Below are positions 19,326 to 27,257 of a stretch of 64,000 bases of DNA, piece by piece. The notes under the pieces are model-generated. The model was given only the letters and a program-made list of their open reading frames with translations. It was not told where the DNA came from and did not search any database. Position 1 is the first letter of the stretch; the number at the start of each line of letters is the position of its first letter. The position numbers and the translations under genes were made by a program. Source of the stretch: Mycolicibacterium flavescens (GTDB lineage Bacteria; Actinomycetota; Actinomycetes; Mycobacteriales; Mycobacteriaceae); contig NZ_MIHA01000016.1 in the NCBI RefSeq assembly GCF_001722335.1, positions 74,185 to 138,184 of the forward strand, written 5' to 3'.

Positions 19326-20537
19326 GTGCTAGATGTGACGTTGGGCTGCGACTCCGAGGTGGGCAAGCTGAGCGCGGCCATCCTGCACCGGCCCGGCGCC
19401 GAGCTTCAGCGGTTGACACCCCGCAACAACGACAGGCTGCTGTTCGACGGGCTGCCGTGGGTGGCCAAGGCGCAGCGTGAGCACGACGCGTTCGCCGCGC
19501 TGTTGAGGTCGCGCGGGGTCGAGGTGCTGCTGCTGGCGGATCTGCTGGCCGAGGCGTTGTCGCACAGCGGCGCGGCTCGGATGCACGGGATCGCGGCGGC
19601 GGTCGACCCGCGACGGCTGGGACTGCCTCTGGCGCAGGAGCTTACGGCCTACTTGCGGTCGCTGGAGCCGACCGCGCTGGCGCGGGTACTGATGGCGGGT
19701 CTGACGTTCAACGAATTGCCGCTCTCGGGTGGGGAATCGGGACTGGTCCGCCGGATGCATCACGGCGGGGACTTCGTGATCGACCCGCTGCCGAACCTGT
19801 TGTTCACCCGCGACTCGTCGTTCTGGATCGGGCCGCGGGTGGCGATCACGTCGCTGGCGCTGCCGGCGCGGGTGCGTGAGACGTCGCTGACCGACGTGAT
19901 CTACGCGCACCATCCGCGGTTCCTCGGGGTGCGACGGGCCTACGAGTCGCGGTCGGCCCCGGTGGAGGGCGGCGACGTGCTGCTGCTGTCGCCCGGTGTG
20001 GTCGCGGTCGGGGTGGGGGAGCGGACGACGCCTGCGGGCGCGGAGGCGTTGGCGCGCAGCCTGTTCGACGACGACCTGGCGCACACCGTGCTGGCCGTGC
20101 CGATCGCGCAGGAGCGGGCGCAGATGCATCTGGACACCGTGTGCACGATGGTCGACGTCGACGCGGTGGTGATGTACCCGGCGGTGGTGGATTCGCTGTC
20201 GGCGTTCACGATCCACCGCAACGGGTCCGGCGGCGTGAAGATCGACGAGGCGGTGCCGTTCGTCGACGCCGCCGCGCAGGCGATGGGCATCGAGCGGCTC
20301 CGGGTGATCGCCACGGGCCTGGACCCGGTGACCGCCGAGCGTGAGCAGTGGGACGACGGCAACAACACGCTGGCACTCGAACCGGGCGTCGTCGTCGCCT
20401 ATGAACGCAACGTGGAAACCAATGCGCGGCTGCGGGATTCGGGTATCGAGGTGTTGCCGATCGAGGCGTCGGAACTGGGCACCGGCCGCGGCGGCCCGCG
20501 GTGCATGTCGTGCCCGGCCGGCCGCGACCCGCTGTAG
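19326..20537 (+). CDS. arcA: arginine deiminase
   Basis: About 403 residues; hydrolyses arginine to citrulline and ammonia. It matches M. tuberculosis ArcA (Rv1001, 402 residues) in length and motifs: [49 protein letters not shown] with the catalytic His and Asp, and the nucleophile Cys in RCMSCP near the C-terminus. The GTG at 19326 follows a GGTGGGG tract and gives the family length; GTG 19308 and 19335 are alternatives. No arcB or arcC is adjacent, as in M. tuberculosis, so it does not form a complete arginine deiminase pathway here. Confidence 0.93.
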   Translation: MLDVTLGCDSEVGKLSAAILHRPGAELQRLTPRNNDRLLFDGLPWVAKAQREHDAFAALLRSRGVEVLLLADLLAEALSHSGAARMHGIAAAVDPRRLGLPLAQELTAYLRSLEPTALARVLMAGLTFNELPLSGGESGLVRRMHHGGDFVIDPLPNLLFTRDSSFWIGPRVAITSLALPARVRETSLTDVIYAHHPRFLGVRRAYESRSAPVEGGDVLLLSPGVVAVGVGERTTPAGAEALARSLFDDDLAHTVLAVPIAQERAQMHLDTVCTMVDVDAVVMYPAVVDSLSAFTIHRNGSGGVKIDEAVPFVDAAAQAMGIERLRVIATGLDPVTAEREQWDDGNNTLALEPGVVVAYERNVETNARLRDSGIEVLPIEASELGTGRGGPRCMSCPAGRDPL

Positions 20538-20551
20538 TTGTCGGGCTCGAG

Positions 20552-20571
20552 GCTCGTTTTTGCGTCCAGGG
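20552..20571 (+). repeat. left terminal inverted repeat of DUF559 element 1
   Basis: GCTCGTTTTTGCGTCCAGGG. It matches the reverse complement of 21373-21392 at 19 of 20 bases and bounds an 841-bp interval that holds the decayed gene below. Confidence 0.6.
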
Positions 20572-20573
20572 CT

Positions 20574-21287
20574 GTTGTCCGGCCGCTGACGCAGCCCTCA
20601 GCGCAATTTCCGCGGCGGCGTCCATCCTGCCGATGTCGTGAACATATTGCCCGCGGTCCTCGCTGTGGTGCAGACCCTCGTAGTCGAAGCCGACCTTCGG
20701 CTCGTCGTAGCCCATGTCGATGTACGCCTCCCGGAAACCGTCGGTCACGAGGATCTGGGTTCTCGGCGCGGGGAGGCCGTCGTCGATGAGGATCAGCCGG
20801 ACGCGTGTCTCCTGCGGCGACTGCGCACCACCGTCCATCAGCGGCAGTGCAATACGCGCGCGTGGCAGACCTCGTGCCCGGGGGTAGCGCTCCGCGAGCG
20901 GCATGACCTCGGCAGCGGTCAGTCCGGTGGCTCGTGCCAGCGCGTCGAGGTATCGCACCGCGCTGTCGCGGGGGAAGTGGCGGGCCAGATCGAAGGCGGT
21001 TCGCAGCGGTGTCGTCACGGGCAGGCCGTCGATGAACTGGATGTCATCGGCGTCGATCCGCTCGTTTCGGACCACAATTCCCTCAGGTGGACGTCCGTTC
21101 TGCCACAGCATCTCAATCGGCGTAGTCGCGTCGACGTAGCGCGCACCGTGTAGCGCTGCTGCCGCGCGCCCGGCAATGATGCCGACTGGTAGACATCCGG
21201 AAACAGCGCGCGATAGTTCCATCGCAGACTCGCCCGGGTCAGCCCGCCGCCGGCCAGTGCGGCGCTGCCGATGAACACGTCTCTCAT
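20574..21287 (-). pseudogene. decayed AbiEi-like/DUF559 (Vsr-like nuclease fold) gene
   Basis: The first 33 codons (MRDVFIGSAALAGGG...FPDVY) are in one frame. The rest (GIIAGRAAAALHGARYVDATTPIEML... to EGLHHSEDRGQYVHDIGRMDAAA) is in another. Aligned with the intact paralogue at 49973-50683, about 21-22 codons are missing near 21183 and the net loss is not a multiple of three. The C-terminal nuclease-like end also runs into unrelated residues. The family pairs an N-terminal AbiEi-type winged helix with a DUF559/PD-(D/E)XK-like domain. The remnant lies between arcA and pmt, which are direct neighbours in M. tuberculosis. Confidence 0.8.
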
Positions 21288-21372
21288 GCCGCGATGCTGA
21301 CCCGTCGTGCCGACAAAACGCCTGCCCTGCGCGGTTAGTGCGCACAGGGCTGTGGATAAGGTCGATCGACGA

Positions 21373-21392
21373 CCCTGTACGCAAAAACGAGC
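21373..21392 (-). repeat. right terminal inverted repeat of DUF559 element 1
   Basis: On the minus strand GCTCGTTTTTGCGTACAGGG, one mismatch from the left copy at 20552-20571. It ends 19 bp before the 3' end of pmt. Confidence 0.6.
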
Positions 21393-21411
21393 ACGGCGGC
21401 GTGGAGAAACG

Positions 21412-22953
21412 TCACCGCCAGGACGGCAGCCAGATCTGCATGTTCCAGGTTCCCGGCGAGATCGGCAGCCCGGTCAGGATCGGGTACAGCCACGCGAAGT
21501 TCGTCAACACCAGCGCGACATAGAAACTCACCGCCAGCAGCCCCAGCGTTCGGCGCTCGGAGTTCTGGTTCGGCTTGTACAGGATGTCGCCGAGGATCAG
21601 CGCGATCATCAACACCAGGAATGGCGCCATCGTCGCGGCATAGAAGAAGTACATCTGCCGGTCGATGTCGGCGAACCACGGCAGAAAGCCCGCGCTGTAG
21701 CCGACCAACGCCACCGCGTAGCGCCAGTCGCGTTTGACGAACGCCCGCCACACCGCCCACGCCAGCACCGGGACCGCCAGAAACCACATGGCCGGCGTGC
21801 CGACCAGCATCACGGCCTTGACGCAGGACTGCGCGCCGCACCCGGGCACGTCCTGGTTGTCGATCGCATACAGCACCGGCCGCAACGACATCGGCCACGT
21901 CCACGGCTTGGACTCCCACGGGTGGTGGTTGCCGTCGGCGTTGGTCAGCCCGGAGTGGAACCGGTAGGCGGCATACGTGTAGTGCCACAGCGAGCGCAGC
22001 GCGTCGGGGATCGGCAGCACGCTGTCGGGGCCGATCGACTGGCCCACCTCGTGGCGGTTCACACCCGTCTCGGAGGCGAACCACGGTGTGTAGGACGCCA
22101 GGTACACCCCGAACGGGATCAGCACCAGCGCGTACAGCGACGGCCCCAGATCGCGGCGCAGCGCCCCCAGCCACGGGCGCGTCACCCGGTACTGCCTGCG
22201 CGCGACGATGTCGAACACCAACGTCATGACGCCGAAGAACGCGACGAAGTACAGCCCGGACCACTTTGTCGCACAGGCCAATCCGAGCAACACCCCGGCG
22301 CCGAACCGCCACCACCGCACGCCGAGGCGCGGTCCCCACGGCGTTTCGGCGATGCGGCCCTCGACCAGCGCGACGTGCATGCGCTCGCGCACCTGGTCGC
22401 GGTCGACGATGAGGCAGCCGAACGCGGCCACCACGAACGTCACCAGGAACCCGTCCAGCAGCGCGGTGCGGGCGGCGACGAAGCTCACCCCGTCGGCGAT
22501 CACCAGCAGCCCGGCGATCGCTCCGACCAACGTCGACCGGCTGATGCGCCGCGCGATCCGCGCGACGAGCACCACCATGATCACCCCGCACACGGCGCCG
22601 GAGAACCGCCAGCCCAGCCCGGTGTAGCCGAACAGCGCCTCCCCGATCGCGATCAACTGCTTACCGACCGGCGGGTGCACCACCAGCCCGTAGCCCGGGT
22701 TGTCCTCGACGCCGTGGTTGTGCAGCACCTGCCAGGCCTGCGGGGCGTAGTGCTTCTCGTCGAAGATCGGGGTGCCGGCGTCCGTCGGCGAGCCGAGGTT
22801 GAGGAACCGTGTCACGGCGGCCAGCGCGGCGATCACCGCGGTCATCACCCAGCCCTGCAACCGGTCGACGGGCCCGAAGTCGGCGACCGGCACCTGCGGC
22901 GCCGGGCTGATGACCGGGACCGCGCGCGGCGCTTCGGTGGCGGGGGCGGTCAC
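21412..22953 (-). CDS. pmt: polyprenol-phosphate-mannose: protein O-mannosyltransferase
   Basis: A 513-residue polytopic GT39 membrane enzyme that transfers mannose from polyprenyl-phospho-mannose to Ser/Thr of proteins being secreted; orthologue of M. tuberculosis Rv1002c (503 residues). After a Pro-rich cytoplasmic N-terminus come about ten hydrophobic helices. The first extracytoplasmic loop has the catalytic acidic motif FDEKHY, followed by VVHPPVGKQLIAIGE; the C-terminal MIR-free end has MQIWLPSWR. The GTG at 22953 is chosen because TACGAT ends seven bases upstream and longer starts would run into rsmI. Confidence 0.92.
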   Translation of the reverse strand: MTAPATEAPRAVPVISPAPQVPVADFGPVDRLQGWVMTAVIAALAAVTRFLNLGSPTDAGTPIFDEKHYAPQAWQVLHNHGVEDNPGYGLVVHPPVGKQLIAIGEALFGYTGLGWRFSGAVCGVIMVVLVARIARRISRSTLVGAIAGLLVIADGVSFVAARTALLDGFLVTFVVAAFGCLIVDRDQVRERMHVALVEGRIAETPWGPRLGVRWWRFGAGVLLGLACATKWSGLYFVAFFGVMTLVFDIVARRQYRVTRPWLGALRRDLGPSLYALVLIPFGVYLASYTPWFASETGVNRHEVGQSIGPDSVLPIPDALRSLWHYTYAAYRFHSGLTNADGNHHPWESKPWTWPMSLRPVLYAIDNQDVPGCGAQSCVKAVMLVGTPAMWFLAVPVLAWAVWRAFVKRDWRYAVALVGYSAGFLPWFADIDRQMYFFYAATMAPFLVLMIALILGDILYKPNQNSERRTLGLLAVSFYVALVLTNFAWLYPILTGLPISPGTWNMQIWLPSWR

Positions 22954-22960
22954 GGTTGCG

Positions 22961-22966
22961 ATCGTA
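22961..22966 (-). promoter_or_regulatory. -10 box of pmt (leaderless)
   Basis: TACGAT on the minus strand ends exactly seven bases before the GTG of pmt. It overlaps the opposite-strand -10 box of rsmI by two bases. Confidence 0.55.
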
Positions 22967-22970
22967 GGCT
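22965..22970 (+). promoter_or_regulatory. -10 box of rsmI (leaderless)
   Basis: TAGGCT ends exactly seven bases before the rsmI ATG, which suggests a leaderless transcript. It overlaps the pmt -10 box on the other strand. Confidence 0.55.
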
Positions 22971-22977
22971 GTGGGAC

Positions 22978-23814
22978 ATGACCGCCGGCCGACTGCTCAT
23001 CGCCGCCACGCCGCTGGGTCAACCCTCCGACGCGTCCGCGCGGCTTCTCAATGCGCTGCGCACCGCGGACGTCGTCGCCGCCGAGGACACCCGTCGCATC
23101 CGCACGCTGGCACAGTCACTGCAGGTCACCATGGCCGGCAAGGTGCTCAGCCTCTACGACCAGAACGAGGCCGCGCGGGTGGCCGGGCTGCTCGACGACA
23201 TCCGCGCCGGGGCGACGGTGCTGCTGGTCAGCGACGCCGGCATGCCGCTGATCAGCGACCCCGGCTACCGGCTGGTGACCGCCTGCATCGAGGCCGGGGC
23301 GCCGGTGAGCTGCCTGCCGGGGCCGTCGGCGGTCACCACGGCGCTGGCGGTGTCCGGGCTGCCCGCCGAGCGGTTCTGCTTCGAGGGGTTCGTCCCCCGT
23401 AAGCAGGCCGCCCGCAAGACGTGGCTGGCGACGCTGGCCACCGAGCGGCGCACGTGTGTGTTCTTCGAGTCGCCGCGCCGGCTGGCCGACACCCTCGCCG
23501 ACGCGGTCGACGTGCTCGGGCCGCAGCGGCGCGCGGTGGTGTGCCGCGAGCTGACCAAGACGCACGAGGAGGTGCTGCGCGGCTCGCTCGGCGAATTGGC
23601 CGAGTGGGCGGCCGACGGCGTGCTCGGCGAGATCACCGTGGTGCTGGCCGGTGCGGTGCCGAAGGCGGACCTGGACACGCTGGTCGCCGACGTCACCGCG
23701 CTGGTCGACGACGGCATGCGCGTCAAGGACGCCTGCGCGCAGGTGGTCGCCGCGACGCCGGGCGCCCCGTCACGGCGCGAGCTCTACGACGCGGTCCTGC
23801 GCTCGCGCGGCTAG
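22978..23814 (+). CDS. rsmI: 16S rRNA (cytidine1402-2'-O)-methyltransferase
   Basis: A 278-residue tetrapyrrole-methylase-fold enzyme that 2'-O-methylates C1402 in the ribosomal decoding centre. Seen: RLLIAATPLGQPSDASARLLNAL at the N-terminus, AAEDTRRIRTLAQ, the SAM-loop segment LLVSDAGMPLISDPGYRLV, CLPGPSAVTTALAVSGLP, and GFVPRKQAARKTWL. It corresponds to M. tuberculosis Rv1003. It starts at the ATG at 22978, 24 bp from divergent pmt. Its tail overlaps the convergent pabB gene by 45 bp. Confidence 0.94.
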   Translation: MTAGRLLIAATPLGQPSDASARLLNALRTADVVAAEDTRRIRTLAQSLQVTMAGKVLSLYDQNEAARVAGLLDDIRAGATVLLVSDAGMPLISDPGYRLVTACIEAGAPVSCLPGPSAVTTALAVSGLPAERFCFEGFVPRKQAARKTWLATLATERRTCVFFESPRRLADTLADAVDVLGPQRRAVVCRELTKTHEEVLRGSLGELAEWAADGVLGEITVVLAGAVPKADLDTLVADVTALVDDGMRVKDACAQVVAATPGAPSRRELYDAVLRSRG

Positions 23815-25020
23815 CCCGACGATCGGCGCGGCCTTGTGCAGGCACTCGTCCCACTCGCGGTCGGGATCCGAGTCCGCGGTGATGCCCCCGCCGACGCCGA
23901 GCACCGCGCCGCCTGCGGCGTCGAACTCGACCGTGCGGATCGCCACATTCAGCTCGCAACCCGCCGCGGGTGACGCCAGACCGACTGTGCCGCAATACAC
24001 TCCGCGCCGATACGGCTCCCAGCCGGTCAGCAGCTGACGCGCGCGGGTCTTCGGTGTCCCGGTCACCGACGCCGGCGGGAACGTCGCATCCGCCACGGTC
24101 GCCATCGGGACGTCGACACCCACCCGCGCCGCGACCGTCGACACCAGATGCCACACACCGGGCGCTGGCCGGATCGCCAGCAGTTCCGTCACCGACACCG
24201 TGCCGACGTCGGCGACGCGGCCGAGGTCGTTGCGCACCAGGTCGACGATCATGATGTTCTCGGCGACGTCCTTGACCGACGTACGCAACGCGGCGGGGTC
24301 GGCGTCGCGGGGCAGCGTGCCCTTGATCGGGCTCGACGTCACCGCGTCACCGCGCCTGCGCAGGAACAGTTCCGGCGACAACGACGCCACCGCACCCCAC
24401 CCTCCGGCGACGAACGCCGCGCGCGACGGGCTCAACCGCTGCACCGCGTCGACGAAGAAGTCGAGGGCGGCTCCGGCCGTAAGCCTGCCGCGGAATCGCG
24501 TGCACACACACGCCTGGTACACCTCACCGTCGGCGATCGCCTCCAGGCAGGACAGCACGCCGCGGCGGTGCACGCCGCGATCCGGTGCCTCCCAGGCGAT
24601 TTCGACCGGACAAGCGGTGGTCGGTGTCGCCAACGAGTCGAGGACCCAGTCCGGAATCGCTGCGCCGGTGAGACTTTCGTACCACCACCGCCCGTCGAGG
24701 TCCTGGCGCAGCACGCAGTCCGACCACCCGCCCGCGGCTTCGGGGATCCGCGGGCCGCGCCCGTCGCCGCCGGGGTCCGGGTACGACAGATAGCCGAACC
24801 AGCCGCCGCCGACGGCCTCGCCCGCACCCGTCGGGACGTCGAACGCCCGCGACGACGCCACCGCGGCCACCTCGACCGTCGGCGCGATCACCGCTCGCGA
24901 GCCGAACCAGTCGCCGATCAGCGCGGCCGGCGGCGCCAGCCCGCGCCCCGCCGCGCCGTGACCGATCGCGCGCAGCACCGCCGGGGCCTCGCCCAGGTCG
25001 CCGAGCCGGTCGATCCGCAC
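23770..25020 (-). CDS. pabB: aminodeoxychorismate synthase component I
   Basis: A 416-residue chorismate-utilising enzyme that aminates chorismate to 4-amino-4-deoxychorismate for folate synthesis. The diagnostic PIKGT motif is seen (SSPIKGTLPRD), as are SPELFLRRRGD, ENIMIVDLVRNDLGRV and the C-terminal YCGTVGLASPAAGCELNVAIRT. PIKGT with Lys marks PabB rather than TrpE. The GTG at 25020 (VRIDRLGDLGEAP) is used; no ATG fits. It is orthologous by position to Rv1005c. A hairpin repeat lies just upstream. Glutaminase PabA is not adjacent. Confidence 0.92.
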   Translation of the reverse strand: MRIDRLGDLGEAPAVLRAIGHGAAGRGLAPPAALIGDWFGSRAVIAPTVEVAAVASSRAFDVPTGAGEAVGGGWFGYLSYPDPGGDGRGPRIPEAAGGWSDCVLRQDLDGRWWYESLTGAAIPDWVLDSLATPTTACPVEIAWEAPDRGVHRRGVLSCLEAIADGEVYQACVCTRFRGRLTAGAALDFFVDAVQRLSPSRAAFVAGGWGAVASLSPELFLRRRGDAVTSSPIKGTLPRDADPAALRTSVKDVAENIMIVDLVRNDLGRVADVGTVSVTELLAIRPAPGVWHLVSTVAARVGVDVPMATVADATFPPASVTGTPKTRARQLLTGWEPYRRGVYCGTVGLASPAAGCELNVAIRTVEFDAAGGAVLGVGGGITADSDPDREWDECLHKAAPIVGLAARAQDRVVELAP

Positions 25021-25039
25021 CGCATCAGCTTGCTCGTTG

Positions 25040-25103
25040 GCGCGAGCAGACGCAAAGTGACCGGAAAACCCGCGAAAACAGGGCACTTCGCGTCTGCTCG
25101 CGC
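25040..25103. repeat. intergenic palindrome (GAGCAGACGCAAA type, copy 1)
   Basis: Arms at 25040-25059 and 25084-25103 pair at 19 of 20 positions around a 24-base loop; the core is GCGCGAGCAGACGC. It fills the gap between the ECF41 gene stop and the pabB start. There is no T-tract, so a repeat element is more likely than a simple terminator. The core GAGCAGACGCAAA recurs at 39188. Confidence 0.65.
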
Positions 25104-25112
25104 AAGGAAAAC

Positions 25113-25994
25113 TTAGCGGCGGATCTCCCGCGGGATGTCGACGCCGACCAACTTGTCCGGGTTGCGCATCGCATAGAAGTGGGAGATCCGGCCGTCGGTG
25201 ATCTCGAGGCTGACGATGCCCTCGAAGCTGTCGCCGAGATAGAGCTTCAGAGCCGGGGCGTTGTTGTACATCGCCGGCTCCACCCGCCCGGACTCGCCTG
25301 CCACCCGCACCAGGCCGATGAGCACCCGAGCGACCCTCTCGGCGCCGACGACCGGTTTGCGTGCCGCGCTGACCTTCCCGTCGCTGTCGGCGGTCCACTG
25401 CACGTCCTCGGTCAGCATCTCCAGCAGACCGTCGAAGTCGCCGGTGGCGGCCGCGGTGAAGAACCGCTGGGTGATCTCCATCGACGTCTTCGGGTCCACC
25501 GGCTCGAACCGCTTGCGCCGCGACTGGACGTGCTCGCGGGCACGGTGCGCCATCTGCCGCACCGCCGGCACCGATCGGCCCACCGCGGAAGCGATTTCGT
25601 CGTAGTCGAACCCGAACACCTCGCGCAGCACGAACACCGCGCGTTCGTCGGGACTCAACGTCTCCAACACGACCAGCATCGCCATCGACACCGACTCGGC
25701 GAGCATCACGTCGGCCGACGCGTCGTCGGAGACCAGCAGCGGTTCGGGCAGCCACGGCCCGACGTAGTCTTCGCGCCTGCGCGACTGCGCGCGCAGCGTG
25801 TTGAGCGACTGCCGGGTGACGAGCTGGGCGAGGTAGGCCTTGGTGTCGCGCACCGACGCCAGGTCCACCTCCGCCCAGCGCAGATAGCTCTCCTGCAGGA
25901 CGTCGTCGGATTCGGTTGCGCTGCCCAGGATCTCGTAAGCGATCGTGAACAGCAGCGGACGCAGCAGCGTGAACCGTTCGGCGTGCTCGCTCAT
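25113..25994 (-). CDS. ECF41-type RNA polymerase sigma factor (copy 1)
   Basis: A 293-residue sigma factor with sigma-2 (residues ~5-75), the linker motif WLPEP (81-85), sigma-4 (~100-160, FDYDEIASAVGRSVPAVRQMAHRAREHV) and a C-terminal SnoaL-like domain (~170-293). The extension has SDGKV (204-208) and the terminal NPDKL (278-282). WLPEP, a DGGGKV-like motif and NPDKL are hallmarks of the ECF41 group, whose tail replaces an anti-sigma factor. ECF41 genes sit beside carboxymuconolactone decarboxylase, oxidoreductase or epimerase genes; here it is an oxidoreductase. The start overlaps the oxidoreductase stop (ATGA). It is closely related to the second copy 1.3 kb upstream in the operon direction. 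Confidence 0.93.
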   Translation of the reverse strand: MSEHAERFTLLRPLLFTIAYEILGSATESDDVLQESYLRWAEVDLASVRDTKAYLAQLVTRQSLNTLRAQSRRREDYVGPWLPEPLLVSDDASADVMLAESVSMAMLVVLETLSPDERAVFVLREVFGFDYDEIASAVGRSVPAVRQMAHRAREHVQSRRKRFEPVDPKTSMEITQRFFTAAATGDFDGLLEMLTEDVQWTADSDGKVSAARKPVVGAERVARVLIGLVRVAGESGRVEPAMYNNAPALKLYLGDSFEGIVSLEITDGRISHFYAMRNPDKLVGVDIPREIRR

Positions 25995-27151
25995 CGGACC
26001 GGCATCGCGACCGCCACCTGGCCGCGGCGCGGGTTCTTCTTCCAGGTGTAGGAGCCCGGCTTGTCGGCCTCTCCGCGCATCCACTTCAGCGTGTACCGGC
26101 ACACCTGCTCCTTGACCAGCGCGCCGGTGCGCCCGCCGATGTACCACCGCCGCGGGGTGTCGTCGACGTTGGCGAACTGGAACGTGCCCGCCTTGCGGCC
26201 GAGGCTGATGCACTGCCCGGCCATCGCGTGGTTCACCGCGGCGGGGTCCTCGCCGGCGAGGCGCGCCAGCACCGTGTTCGCGGCCTGCGCGCCCAGCGGC
26301 AGCGCGGCCTGGCAGCTCATCCGCCACGGCGCGTCCGACGGCGACACCGCGTCGCCCGCGCCGAGAATCCGCGGATCGCTGATGCTGGTCAGCGTCTCGT
26401 CAGTGAGCAGGCGGCCGAGGCGGTCGGTGCTCAGCCCGCTGGCCGCCGCCAGCCCCGGCACGCCGAAGCCCGCGGTCCAGACCGTCACGGCGGCGGCCAC
26501 CTCGCGCCCGTCGCCCAGCACCACACCATCGGCGCGCACCTCGGCGACCGCGCTGCCCTCGATGACGGTGACAGCCAGCTTGCGCAGCCGCTTGGCGATG
26601 GACCGGCGCCCGCTGTCGGCCAGCGACGGCCCGAGCACGTCGGTGACCAACGTGACCGGACGGCCGGCCTCGGCGAACTCGGTGGCCGCCTCGATGCCGG
26701 TGAGCCCGCCGCCGACCACCACGAGCGGCGCCGAGACCGGCACGTCGGCCAGCCGGGTGGCCAACCGCTGTGCCTGCTCCAATTCGCCGATCGGGTAGCT
26801 GAATTCGGCTGCGCCCGGCACTGCGGCGGGCACCGTTCCGGTGCTGCCGACGGCGTAGATCAGATAGTCGTACCGCAACCTGTCGCCGGAGCTCAGCGTG
26901 ACGGTGCGGGTGGCCGCGTCGATGCGCTCGGCGCCGTCGACCACCAACCGCACGCTGCCGGCCAGCACGGCGGCGTAGTCGGCGACGGCGTCGTCGTTAC
27001 CCGCGACCAGCTGATGCAGCCGGATCCGCTCCACGAACGCCGGGCGGGGATTCACCAGCGTCACGTTCGCGTGCGGGGCGAGCCGGTTGGCGGCCATCAC
27101 GCCGGCGTAGCCGCCGCCGATAACGACGACGTCGGTGTTGTGTTGGGTCAT
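25991..27151 (-). CDS. FAD/NAD-dependent oxidoreductase (NDH-2-like), partner of ECF41 copy 1
   Basis: A 386-residue pyridine nucleotide-disulfide reductase-fold flavoprotein. The FAD-binding motif is VVVIGGGYAGVMAANRL at the N-terminus, the NAD-binding motif is PLVVVGGGLTGIEAATEFAE, and the second FAD motif is RILGAGDAV. There is no redox-active CxxxxC pair, as in type II NADH dehydrogenases. The ATG at 27151 has AGGAG upstream. It is coupled to the ECF41 gene by a four-base overlap, matching the known ECF41-COE gene association. The substrate of such oxidoreductases is not established. Confidence 0.9.
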   Translation of the reverse strand: MTQHNTDVVVIGGGYAGVMAANRLAPHANVTLVNPRPAFVERIRLHQLVAGNDDAVADYAAVLAGSVRLVVDGAERIDAATRTVTLSSGDRLRYDYLIYAVGSTGTVPAAVPGAAEFSYPIGELEQAQRLATRLADVPVSAPLVVVGGGLTGIEAATEFAEAGRPVTLVTDVLGPSLADSGRRSIAKRLRKLAVTVIEGSAVAEVRADGVVLGDGREVAAAVTVWTAGFGVPGLAAASGLSTDRLGRLLTDETLTSISDPRILGAGDAVSPSDAPWRMSCQAALPLGAQAANTVLARLAGEDPAAVNHAMAGQCISLGRKAGTFQFANVDDTPRRWYIGGRTGALVKEQVCRYTLKWMRGEADKPGSYTWKKNPRRGQVAVAMPVR

Positions 27152-27202
27152 GTCGGTCTCCTGTGCGTCAGTCGGCTCCGCGTCGAGCCGGTCTGCCCTC
27201 CA

Positions 27203-27229
27203 GACACCGGGCGCTCCCGGATTGTGACA
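27203..27229 (-). promoter_or_regulatory. candidate ECF41-type promoter of oxidoreductase copy 1
   Basis: On the minus strand TGTCAC (27224-27229) is separated by exactly 17 bases from TGTC (27203-27206), about 50 bp before the gene. The same arrangement, with GGTGTC at the -10 side, precedes the second copy. ECF41 factors are reported to use a TGTCACA -35 and a CGTC-like -10. Confidence 0.6.
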
Positions 27230-27257
27230 GCCCGGCGCCGCGGTGTGTCGCACATCA

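Noticed and set aside
20206..20573. Downstream extension of the decayed DUF559 frame
   Set aside because: It runs antisense through the 3' end of arcA with no similarity to the family; homology stops near 20590.
25040..25103. Intrinsic terminator for the ECF41 operon
   Set aside because: The stem is long but there is no T-run, and the same core occurs at 39188, so a repeat family explains it better; a terminator role remains possible.
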